This document shows, one piece after another, positions 1 to 5,711 of a stretch of DNA of 9,740 nucleotides. Made by a program: the position numbers and the translations under genes. The notes below the pieces were generated by a model that did no database searches, had not been told where the DNA came from, and worked only from the letters and a program-made list of their open reading frames with translations. The stretch's first letter is position 1; every line of letters begins with the position of its first letter. The DNA is from an uncultured bacterium (lineage in GTDB: Bacteria; Edwardsbacteria; AC1; EtOH8), in assembly GCA_937958665.1 (NCBI GenBank), contig CALGNM010000185.1, positions 1-9,740 of the forward strand, given 5' to 3'.

Positions 1-46
1 CCCCCCGAGATCTACACTCTTTCCCTCCACGACGCGCTTCCGATCT
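1..46 (+). other. Illumina P5 / read-1 adapter sequence (synthetic)
   Basis: These bases match the 3' part of the standard Illumina P5/TruSeq read-1 adapter, from CGAGATCTACAC through to the terminal CTTCCGATCT. There are apparent errors at 27 (A to C) and 36 (T to G), plus two near the very start. This is library DNA, not genome. The genomic insert begins at about 47. The adapter lies in frame with the sensor-kinase gene and hides its true C-terminus. Confidence 0.97.
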
Positions 47-1773
47 AAGGTGCTGCCCCGGCCCACCGTGCTTTCGACCCCGACTCTGCCGCCATGCAGT
101 TCCACTATGTGCTTGACGATGGCCAGCCCCAATCCGGTGCCTCCCAGGTCTCGGGAGCGTCCCTTGTCCACCCGATAGAAACGCTCGAACAGACGGGGCA
201 GATACTCCGAGGTGATGCCGCACCCGGTGTCGGCTATGGATATCCTCACCCACCCGTTTTTGATCTCCGCCGAGGCTCTGACGGATCCGCCCTCCGGGGT
301 GTACTTGGAGGCATTGTCCAGCAGGTTGGTAAGGGCTTGGACCATCCGGCTCACATCCACCCGGACTTCCAATGATGCCTCAGGACTATCCGGCAGTTCC
401 ATTCGTTGCTGGCGTTTAGCCATAAGCTGCTGGACATTTTCGACTGCCCGCTCCAGCAGCTCCCCCAGTCTGGCCGGGTGCCTGGCCAGCTGGATCCCGT
501 TCTCCAGTGAAGAGAGGGCCAGCAGGTCGCTGACTATTCGGTTCATCCGTTCCGACTGGCGGTGGATGCGGGAGAGGAAGTCATCCATCTGGCCGCGCCC
601 CTGGTATTCTCCGTCCAGCAGGGCCTGGGTGTAGCCCAGGACGGCCGACAGCGGGGTCTTCAACTCATGGGAAACGTTGGCCACGAAGTCCTGCCTGACA
701 TTCTCCAGTCTGCGGAAGTCAGTGATGTCGCTGAATACCAGCACCGTTCCGGAATCGGGCTCAGCTTGGTCCAGCGGCGACCGGTAGGCCGAGAAAAACC
801 GGCCGGACAGGGAGAACTCGGTCTGGGCCGCCCCGCCCCGGGCCCAGCTCTCTATGCCGGGATGTCGGATGACCTCTATCAGCAGACGGCCCTCAGCCCC
901 TTCGGGGCCCAGGCTGAACATCCTGCCGGCCGAGGTATTGATCAATGTCACCCGCATCTGCCGGTCTACAACTATCACCCCCTGCGACATCCCCTCCAAT
1001 ATCGCCCGAAGATGAAGGGTGCGCTCCCGCAGTTCCCGGGACGATCTCTCCCATGACTGGGCCAGCCGGTTGAGGGACTGGGCGATCAGGTTGATCTCCG
1101 GGGCCCGCTGGTTGGTGGGGGCCCGGACATCCAACTCGCCATTACTGATGCGGGCAGCGGATTGCTCCAGCCGCCGGATGGATCCGATGATTGAGCCCCA
1201 ATAGCCGTTGAATATCAGGAGCAGGGCCAGGGCCGCCAGGCACAGTCCCAGGGTGAGCGAAACCAACAGCTGCCTCCGGTAGGGGACAAATTCGACAAAG
1301 GGCCAGGCCACCCGGCAATAGCCCCAAAGCCGTCCCTGGTGCAGCAGGGGAACCGCCAGGTAGATCATTTCCTTCCTCAGGGTCTGGCTATAGCGCAAGG
1401 AGTGCCCCATCCCTTTTTCCGAGGCCTGCCGGATCTCCGGCCTGCCGGCGTGGTTGTCCATAGCCAGAAGGCCCGGCCCCTCCTGGTCGGAATCCCCCAG
1501 CACCCGGCCGACGCTGTCGATGACGGTCACCCGATAGCCGCCGATCCGGGCATACTGGTCGGCCAGGGAGTCCAGGTCCTTGGTTTGGCCCTTCGCCAGA
1601 TTTTCGCTCAGTGCGGCTGATATCAGCCGGGCCTGAGAATGCAGGCCATTCAGGGTCAGGTCCAGCAGATGTCGGCGGCTGACCGCCGACAGGTAGATTC
1701 CCAGCAGGCCTATCACCAGGGCCAGAGTCAACAGGGTAAGCCCCAACAAGCGGCCTTTTAGGCTTTGGAGCAT
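47..1773 (-). CDS. phoR: Phosphate-regulon sensor histidine kinase, PhoR/PnpS type (3'-partial)
   Basis: Membrane kinase that phosphorylates the response regulator encoded just upstream. No stop codon occurs before the adapter at 46, so 575 codons are visible; comparison with the family suggests only about ten residues are missing. Visible order: TM1 at about 9-30, an extracytoplasmic loop at about 31-165, TM2 at about 168-190, HAMP at about 190-245, PAS at about 252-355, then HisKA with FVANVSHELKTPL (phospho-acceptor His369). The ATPase domain carries the N box NLLDNASKY (Asn487), G1 box DTGCGI (Asp515), F box LFERFYR and G2 box GGTGLGL at 544-550. The ATG at 1773 overlaps the regulator's TGA (ATGA), and AGGAAG at 1781-1786 serves as RBS, so the two are translationally coupled. 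I checked the reading frame at three anchor points. The phosphate role is inferred from the PAS-containing PhoR architecture and the adjacent pst operon. Confidence 0.93.
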
Positions 1774-2459
1774 CACTTTTCTTCCTTGAGTTTGTAGCCG
1801 AAGGATTTGACCGTAACCAGGGCAGTCTGCAGCAGGGGTATCTTCTCCCGCAGATGTCTGATGTGAACATCCACCGTGCGGTTGCCGCCGTAGTAGTCAA
1901 TACCCCACACTGCATCCAGTATCCGGTCCCGCGACACCAGCTTTCCCTGATGCAACAACAGGTACTCCAATAGGGCGAACTCTTTGGCGGTCAGCGCCAC
2001 CTCTTTTGGCCCAACCGTGACGGTATGGGCTTCGGTGTCCAAGTTCAATTTTCCGTATTGGATCTTGCGGGGAACCTCGGGGGTTGGATCGTTGCGGCGG
2101 AACAGGGCCTTGACCCGGGCTACCAGCTCCTTGGGGCTGAAGGGCTTGGTGATGTAATCATCGGCCCCCATCTCTAGGCCCACTATTCGGTCGCTCTCTT
2201 CGCTCTTGGCGGTCAGCATGATGATGGGCAGCTTTTTGGTGCGGGGCTCGGAACGCAATGTCCGGCAGATCTCCAGCCCGTCCATTCCGGGGAGCATCAG
2301 GTCCAGCAGCAGAAGGTCGGGCGGCGCTTCCCTGAGTCGGCGCAGGGCCTGTTCCCCGTCCCCGATGACCTCGGTGGCATAGCCGGCGTTCTTCAGATAA
2401 TGCCGGGAGATGTCGGCGATGTCCTGCTCATCCTCGACGATGTATATTTTTTTGGCCAT
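1773..2459 (-). CDS. phoB: Phosphate-regulon response regulator, OmpR/PhoB family
   Basis: Cytoplasmic DNA-binding regulator of 228 aa, the usual length for the OmpR/PhoB family. The receiver domain (about 4-118) has the acidic pair E9/D10, phospho-acceptor Asp53 in LLLLDLMLPGMDG, Thr83 in MLTAK and Lys105 in ITKPF. A winged-helix DNA-binding domain follows (about 130-226), with LTAKEFALLEYLL, SRDRILDAVWG and a recognition-helix region RTVDVHIRHLREKI. The start at 2459 has GAGGG (2464-2468) as RBS. It is co-transcribed with the kinase gene through the ATGA overlap and is divergent from the PHP gene. Its expected targets are the 11-bp-spaced hexamer arrays at 2531-2602 and 3351-3389. It could equally be called PhoP (Gram-positive naming). 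Assignment to phosphate rather than another signal rests on the neighbouring pst genes. Confidence 0.94.
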   Translation of the reverse strand: MAKKIYIVEDEQDIADISRHYLKNAGYATEVIGDGEQALRRLREAPPDLLLLDLMLPGMDGLEICRTLRSEPRTKKLPIIMLTAKSEESDRIVGLEMGADDYITKPFSPKELVARVKALFRRNDPTPEVPRKIQYGKLNLDTEAHTVTVGPKEVALTAKEFALLEYLLLHQGKLVSRDRILDAVWGIDYYGGNRTVDVHIRHLREKIPLLQTALVTVKSFGYKLKEEK

Positions 2460-2479
2460 ATAACCCTCGTTTCCATATG

Positions 2480-2493
2480 TTTTCGGTTAAATG
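2480..2493. repeat. 14-bp inverted repeat, left half (at the phoB promoter)
   Basis: TTTTCGGTTAAATG here is the exact reverse complement of 2561-2574. It carries a TTAACC hexamer facing phoB (2490-2485 on the minus strand) and overlaps the predicted phoB -10 and start point. It may be an autoregulatory operator; that part is inference. Confidence 0.6.
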
Positions 2494-2519
2494 ATAGTAA
2501 AAAACATGGGCAAAGTAAA
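2491..2519 (-). promoter_or_regulatory. Candidate sigma70-type promoter for phoB-phoR
   Basis: On the minus strand, TTTACT (2519-2514) and TATCAT (2496-2491) are separated by exactly 17 bp, a plausible -35/-10 pair in the AT-rich gap. It would start transcription at about 2484, some 25 bases before the phoB start codon. The -10 overlaps one half of the 14-bp inverted repeat at 2480-2493. The match to consensus is moderate. Confidence 0.42.
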
Positions 2520-2530
2520 GGGGCTCAAGA

Positions 2531-2602
2531 TTAAAATGCTGTTAAATAATGATTAAATGCCATTTAACCGAAAATTAACATTCACCTAACCGGACAGTAA
2601 CA
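2531..2602 (+). promoter_or_regulatory. Pho-box array: seven hexamers in 11-bp register
   Basis: Hexamers begin at 2531, 2542, 2553, 2564, 2575, 2586 and 2597: TTAAAA, TTAAAT, TTAAAT, TTAACC, TTAACA, CTAACC, GTAACA, each followed by 5 bp. A TTAACA hexamer repeated every 11 bp is the recognition pattern of Bacillus PhoP, and the equivalent 8+3 description fits the cyanobacterial Pho box. It is therefore the expected binding site for the PhoB-type regulator encoded alongside. The last hexamer starts 15 bp before the -10 at 2612. Binding was not tested, but the register is seen directly. Confidence 0.83.
2561..2574. repeat. 14-bp inverted repeat, right half (within the Pho-box array)
   Basis: CATTTAACCGAAAA is the exact reverse complement of 2480-2493, with 67 bp between the halves. 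This half contains the third hexamer (TTAACC) of the array upstream of the PHP gene. Confidence 0.6.
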
Positions 2603-2611
2603 ACCGGCTTG

Positions 2612-2617
2612 TATACT
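2612..2617 (+). promoter_or_regulatory. -10 box of the Pho-dependent promoter for the PHP gene
   Basis: TATACT differs from TATAAT at one position. The bases 17 bp upstream (around 2589-2594) do not resemble a -35 box, as expected where a bound activator replaces it. Predicted start of transcription is about 2624, giving a leader of about 20 bases. A TTG at 2617 that opens the same reading frame overlaps this box and so cannot be the translation start. Confidence 0.68.
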
Positions 2618-2631
2618 TGGGGCGAACGCAA

Positions 2632-2638
2632 AGAGGTG
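2632..2638 (+). promoter_or_regulatory. Ribosome binding site deciding the PHP gene start
   Basis: AGAGGTG lies 5 bases before the ATG at 2644 and downstream of the promoter. It fixes the start there rather than at the in-frame TTG at 2617. Confidence 0.75.
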
Positions 2639-2643
2639 CTGCC

Positions 2644-3354
2644 ATGGGATTGGCCGACCTGCATATCCACACCATCTATTCCGACGGATCCGCCACGGTT
2701 GAGGAGGTTTTGCGCAAGGCCGTCAGCCTGGGGCTGGATACCATCGCCATCACCGACCACAACGAGATCGAGGGCGCGGTCAAGGCCAGGGAATTGGCGC
2801 TTAGTTGGAATTTGGGGGTGGAGGTGATTGTGGGCGAGGAAATCACCACCGCGGATGGTCATGTGGTGGGGCTGTTCCTTAAGGACCGCATCCGGCCATT
2901 GCTAAGCGCCGAGGCCACGGTGGACGAGATCCATCGGCAGGGGGGGCTGGCGGTGGCGGTCCACCCCTTCTCCCTGTGGTTGAAGCTTTTCAGGTGCGGC
3001 GGGGTGGGAAAACTGGCCGATCGCCTGCAGTTCGACGCCATTGAGACGATCAATGGATCACCGACCGAGGGGCTGGGGAACATTCTGGCCGGGCGATTCA
3101 ACCGGGGTAAAAAGCTGGCCGGGGTGGGCGGATCGGATGCCCATACCGCCGAGGCGGTGGGACAGGGGGTCACAATCTTTCCCGGCCGGGGCCCGGCAAT
3201 GGTCTTTGAGGCCATCCGAAACAAGGCGGTGATAGCCAAGACCGGCAGGTCAGCCCTGCGAGCCATGGTCGATTTCGTCTATCAACACCTGATGGGTCGA
3301 ATGGCCCTCTACGGACCCAAGGGAGGGGGGCTGGATCAGCCGGTGATAAATTAA
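2644..3354 (+). CDS. PHP-domain metal-dependent phosphoesterase
   Basis: Predicted 236-aa cytoplasmic hydrolase with a PHP fold (polymerase and histidinol phosphatase superfamily); no signal peptide or membrane segment is seen. The expected metal ligands are all visible: DLHIHTIYSDGS (His7, His9, Asp14), AITDHNEIEG (His39), GEEIT (Glu65/66), GHVVGLF (His73), AVHPF (His107) and GGSDAH (Asp165, His167). This pattern implies a bi- or trinuclear metal site. Relatives include histidinol phosphatase and the YciV/RNase AM nucleotide phosphatases, so the substrate cannot be set from sequence; it is shorter than the usual YciV proteins. It heads the plus-strand gene set under the strongest Pho-box array in the window. 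I infer that it releases phosphate from an organic ester or nucleotide during starvation. Its stop codon lies inside the first Pho hexamer of the next promoter, and no terminator separates it from the porin gene. Confidence 0.88.
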   Translation: MGLADLHIHTIYSDGSATVEEVLRKAVSLGLDTIAITDHNEIEGAVKARELALSWNLGVEVIVGEEITTADGHVVGLFLKDRIRPLLSAEATVDEIHRQGGLAVAVHPFSLWLKLFRCGGVGKLADRLQFDAIETINGSPTEGLGNILAGRFNRGKKLAGVGGSDAHTAEAVGQGVTIFPGRGPAMVFEAIRNKAVIAKTGRSALRAMVDFVYQHLMGRMALYGPKGGGLDQPVIN

Positions 3355-3389
3355 CAGCCCCTTAACTGGGATAAAATCACAGGTTAATG
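3351..3389 (+). promoter_or_regulatory. Pho-box array upstream of the porin-pst operon
   Basis: Four hexamers in 11-bp register begin at 3351, 3362, 3373 and 3384: TTAACA, TTAACT, AAAATC (degenerate) and TTAATG. The first contains the TAA stop of the PHP gene. The last starts exactly 15 bp before the TATAAT at 3399, the same geometry as in the PHP promoter. It is the likely site for phosphorylated PhoB and controls porin, pst, phoU and arsC. Confidence 0.75.
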
Positions 3390-3398
3390 ATGAGAAAT

Positions 3399-3404
3399 TA
3401 TAAT
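3399..3404 (+). promoter_or_regulatory. -10 box of the porin-pst operon promoter
   Basis: A perfect TATAAT. No -35 box lies 17 bp upstream (around 3376-3381), consistent with dependence on the adjacent Pho boxes. Predicted start of transcription is about 3411, with a leader of about 39 bases. It rules out the in-frame ATG at 3387 as the porin start. Confidence 0.72.
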
Positions 3405-3431
3405 CAGTCAAACAATTTAATACAAAACCAA

Positions 3432-3438
3432 AGAGGAG
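3432..3438 (+). promoter_or_regulatory. Ribosome binding site of the porin gene
   Basis: AGAGGAG precedes the ATG at 3450 by 11 bases, slightly far but the only good Shine-Dalgarno match between the -10 box and the signal-peptide start. Confidence 0.6.
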
Positions 3439-3449
3439 AAGAATCAAAG

Positions 3450-4766
3450 ATGAGGAAGTTGATGGTAACCGGCCTGGCCTGGATGCTGGCCTGCCAGATG
3501 GCCTACGCCCAGAGGGCCAAGGATGCGAAACCCGACACCGCGATAATCAAGCTGCAGCAGAGGATGGACCTGCTCAACAGCCAGATCAACCTGCTGAGCC
3601 AGGAGCTGGACCAAGCCAAGGTTCAGATCGGTTCGGTGGGAGCCGACAAGGTCCAGGGGATAGAGGAAAGCGCTTCGGCCGCCCACGATAAATTGGCCGG
3701 GATGGACGAGAGGATGTTGACCGCCGAGAGCGATATTGCCGGGATCAAGAAGCTGAAGGTATCGGGCTATATCCAGACCCGCTTCGAGTACATCAACCAT
3801 GACAAGATCGACACCGCCGCCGGCTCCACCGACAGCCGGACCGATTCCAGCTGGTTCTACGTCCGCCGGGGGCGCATCAAGTTTGTCTATGCTCCCACCA
3901 AGACCTCGGAATACTGCATCTATCCGGATTTCTCCAAGAACACCGTCTCCCTCAAGGAGGCCTGGATCAAGCTGTCCGAGCCCTGGAGCCCTTACAAGTT
4001 CAATCTGACCATGGGGCAGATGAACTGGCCGTTCGGGGTGGAGATCGAAAGGTCCTCCTCGGTTCGCGAGGTGCCGGAGCGCAGCATCATGATCGGCGCC
4101 CTGTTCAAGGGGGAACGGGACCGGGGCGTCAAGCTCAATTTCACCCCGGTTAAAAACCTTGGGGTAGATCTGGGCGTTTACAACGGCTATGGGGTAGACA
4201 ACACCACCTTCACCTGGTTCGACCCCACCAAGCCCAAGGATTTCGTGGGCCGGGTACGCTACGACTTCGGACTGGTGACCCTGAGCGGCTCCTGGTACGA
4301 GGGCCGGGAGAAATTCGCCACCCACAAGGATTCGGCCGACCACTACAAGGGCCGGATGGGCGGGGCCCTGGAGTTCTACCACCAGTTCCTGCCGGTGGGC
4401 GGCACCGGCCTGCTGGCCGAGGTGGTCAAGGGCGAGTCCCGGGAGAAAGAGGTTATGGGCTTCTATGTGATGGGCATCCAGAACATCGGCGACAAGCTGG
4501 GGCTGGCCTTCCGGGTGGACAGCTACGATCCCAACACCTCATCCGACACCACCGCCTACAATACCACCGCCGCCGCCCTGGAGTACGACCAGACCTCCAA
4601 CATCTGCCTGGCCATCAACTACTGGTGGGATGCCGCCGTCCGGCTGACCCTGGCGGTGGACCGCACTCTCTACCATACCAACATGACCCTGGCCCAGGAC
4701 CCCGATTCCCGGTATAAGACATACCAGGACGACAAGATCACCGCTCAGATGCAGATCAAATTCTAA
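3450..4766 (+). CDS. Phosphate-selective-type outer-membrane porin (OprO/OprP family)
   Basis: Outer-membrane beta-barrel of 438 aa, within the usual size range of OprO/OprP porins, predicted to let phosphate or polyphosphate enter. It has a signal peptide (residues 1-20, MRKLM then a hydrophobic core, cleavage after AYA). A heptad-rich, Q/L/I-rich segment at about 31-100 looks like a periplasmic coiled coil. The barrel body starts at about 103 with KVSGYIQTRFEYI; further features include WFYVRRGRIKF and a GQMNWPFGVE stretch. It ends in alternating residues with terminal MQIKF, the C-terminal Phe signal for BAM-dependent insertion. The start at 3450 is preferred because an earlier in-frame ATG lies upstream of the -10 box and would spoil the signal peptide. 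It directly precedes pstS (25-bp gap, no terminator), so outer-membrane uptake and periplasmic binding are made together. Phosphate selectivity is inferred from family resemblance and context. Confidence 0.88.
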   Translation: MRKLMVTGLAWMLACQMAYAQRAKDAKPDTAIIKLQQRMDLLNSQINLLSQELDQAKVQIGSVGADKVQGIEESASAAHDKLAGMDERMLTAESDIAGIKKLKVSGYIQTRFEYINHDKIDTAAGSTDSRTDSSWFYVRRGRIKFVYAPTKTSEYCIYPDFSKNTVSLKEAWIKLSEPWSPYKFNLTMGQMNWPFGVEIERSSSVREVPERSIMIGALFKGERDRGVKLNFTPVKNLGVDLGVYNGYGVDNTTFTWFDPTKPKDFVGRVRYDFGLVTLSGSWYEGREKFATHKDSADHYKGRMGGALEFYHQFLPVGGTGLLAEVVKGESREKEVMGFYVMGIQNIGDKLGLAFRVDSYDPNTSSDTTAYNTTAAALEYDQTSNICLAINYWWDAAVRLTLAVDRTLYHTNMTLAQDPDSRYKTYQDDKITAQMQIKF

Positions 4767-4778
4767 AGATAAATATTA

Positions 4779-4783
4779 AGGAG
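4779..4783 (+). promoter_or_regulatory. Ribosome binding site deciding the pstS start
   Basis: AGGAG lies 8 bases before the ATG at 4792 but only 2 bases before an in-frame ATG at 4786. The spacing favours 4792, which also gives a cleaner signal peptide (MKLK). Confidence 0.7.
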
Positions 4784-4791
4784 AAATGACG

Positions 4792-5625
4792 ATGAAATTG
4801 AAAACCATCATATTCTGGACCTCGCTGGCCCTGGTGGCCATCCTCACCTGCAGCTTTGTAATGGCCGGCAAGGCCATCACCCTCAAGGGCTCCGATACCC
4901 TGCTGCTGCTGGGCCAGCGTTGGGCCGAGCTGTACATGCAGAAGAACCCCGGGGTGGTGATCCAGGTGACCGGGGGCGGCTCGGGGGTGGGGATCGCCGC
5001 GCTGATCAACGGCTCCACCGATATCTGCCAGGCCTCCCGCAGCATGAAGGATTCCGAGAAAAAGAAGCTGCGAGAGCGCTATTTCAACCTGGGCACCGAG
5101 ATCCCGGTGGCCAAGGACGGGGTGACCATCTACATCAACGAGAAAAACCCGATTGAAGAGATGACCCTGGACCAGATCCGGGACATCTACACCGGCAAGA
5201 CCACCAACTGGTTCCAGCTGGGCGGACCCGATGCCAAGATCATTGTCTACGGGCGCGAGAACAGCTCCGGCACCTATGTCTTCTTCCGGGAGGCGGCCCT
5301 GAAGAACGCCGACTATACCTCCAGCATGCAGTCCCTGCCGGGTACTGCGGCGGTGGTCAATGCGGTGGCCAAGGACAGGTTCGGCATCGGCTACGGCGGG
5401 GCGGCCTACGCCAAGGGGGTCAAGGAAGTGGCCATCAAGACCGCTCAGGGCAGCTTCCGGCCCAATGCCGAGACGGTCAAGAGCGGCCAGTATCCCCTGG
5501 CCCGCGACCTCTATTGGTACGTGCGCGGCAAGCCCAGCGGCGAGATCAAGAAACTGATCGACTGGGCGCTGTCGCCCGAGGGACAACAGGTGGTGGCCAA
5601 GGTAGGATATTTTACAGTAAAGTAG
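4792..5625 (+). CDS. pstS: Periplasmic phosphate-binding protein PstS
   Basis: Substrate-binding subunit of the high-affinity phosphate ABC transporter; captures phosphate in the periplasm and delivers it to PstC/PstA. The 277-aa protein has a signal peptide (MKLK, hydrophobic 6-24, likely cleavage after VMA at 25). Phosphate-site motifs are visible in the expected order: GSDT at 33-36, GGGSGVGI at 61-68, STDICQASRSMKDSE at 75-89 and GRENSSGTY at 154-162. These supply the Ser/Thr hydroxyls, Asp and Arg that hold dehydrated phosphate in the family. Cys20 sits in an ILTC context that is a poor lipobox, so a soluble periplasmic form is favoured. It is somewhat shorter than E. coli PstS, as in many PBP_like_2-type homologues. 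It follows the porin gene and is separated from pstC by a hairpin likely to boost relative pstS output. Confidence 0.96.
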   Translation: MKLKTIIFWTSLALVAILTCSFVMAGKAITLKGSDTLLLLGQRWAELYMQKNPGVVIQVTGGGSGVGIAALINGSTDICQASRSMKDSEKKKLRERYFNLGTEIPVAKDGVTIYINEKNPIEEMTLDQIRDIYTGKTTNWFQLGGPDAKIIVYGRENSSGTYVFFREAALKNADYTSSMQSLPGTAAVVNAVAKDRFGIGYGGAAYAKGVKEVAIKTAQGSFRPNAETVKSGQYPLARDLYWYVRGKPSGEIKKLIDWALSPEGQQVVAKVGYFTVK

Positions 5626-5649
5626 GGCCGGTACAAGTCATAACGGAAG

Positions 5650-5688
5650 ATCCAGGGGGCGCAGGCACGGGGCCCGCCCCTGGATTTT
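5650..5688 (+). terminator. GC-rich hairpin with T run between pstS and pstC (attenuator-type terminator)
   Basis: TCCAGGGG (5651-5658) pairs perfectly with CCCCTGGA (5677-5684), with an extra A-T pair at 5650/5685, followed by TTTT (5685-5688). The loop of 18 bases contains further G/C that may extend the stem around a bulge. A partial terminator or mRNA-stabilising hairpin after pstS is common in pst operons and leaves pstS more abundant than the permease genes. Strength is not known. Confidence 0.68.
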
Positions 5689-5711
5689 CCCTATTTATAA
5701 GGGTGGACCAT

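Noticed and set aside
94-1620. Several plus-strand open frames (94-375, 212-634, 562-1056, 1339-1620) opposite the kinase gene
   Set aside because: They are antisense to a continuous PhoR-type kinase frame with all catalytic boxes. Their translations show no recognisable domain and no convincing RBS.
1388-1915. Minus-strand open frame of 175 codons spanning the phoB-phoR junction
   Set aside because: It is out of frame with both genes and its sequence is low-complexity shadow coding; the in-frame ATGA overlap explains the region.
2617-2643. TTG at 2617 as the PHP gene start
   Set aside because: It overlaps the -10 box TATACT at 2612-2617 and lies before the predicted transcription start.
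3444-4382. Minus-strand open frame of 312 codons opposite the porin
   Set aside because: Antisense shadow of a GC-rich gene; no RBS or domain. The plus strand has a signal peptide, porin body and terminal Phe.
4792-4857. PstS as a lipoprotein anchored at Cys20
   Set aside because: ILTC has Thr at the position before Cys, where Gly, Ala or Ser is expected, and a VMA cleavage site follows.
4756-5586. Minus-strand open frame of 276 codons opposite pstS
   Set aside because: Antisense to a clear PstS; the sequence is repetitive in L/G/H/D, as expected for complement of biased codons.
5514-5711. N-terminal extension of pstC to an ATG at 5514
   Set aside because: It overlaps pstS and the intergenic hairpin, encodes a non-membrane R/G-rich stretch, and a good RBS sits before the ATG at 5712.
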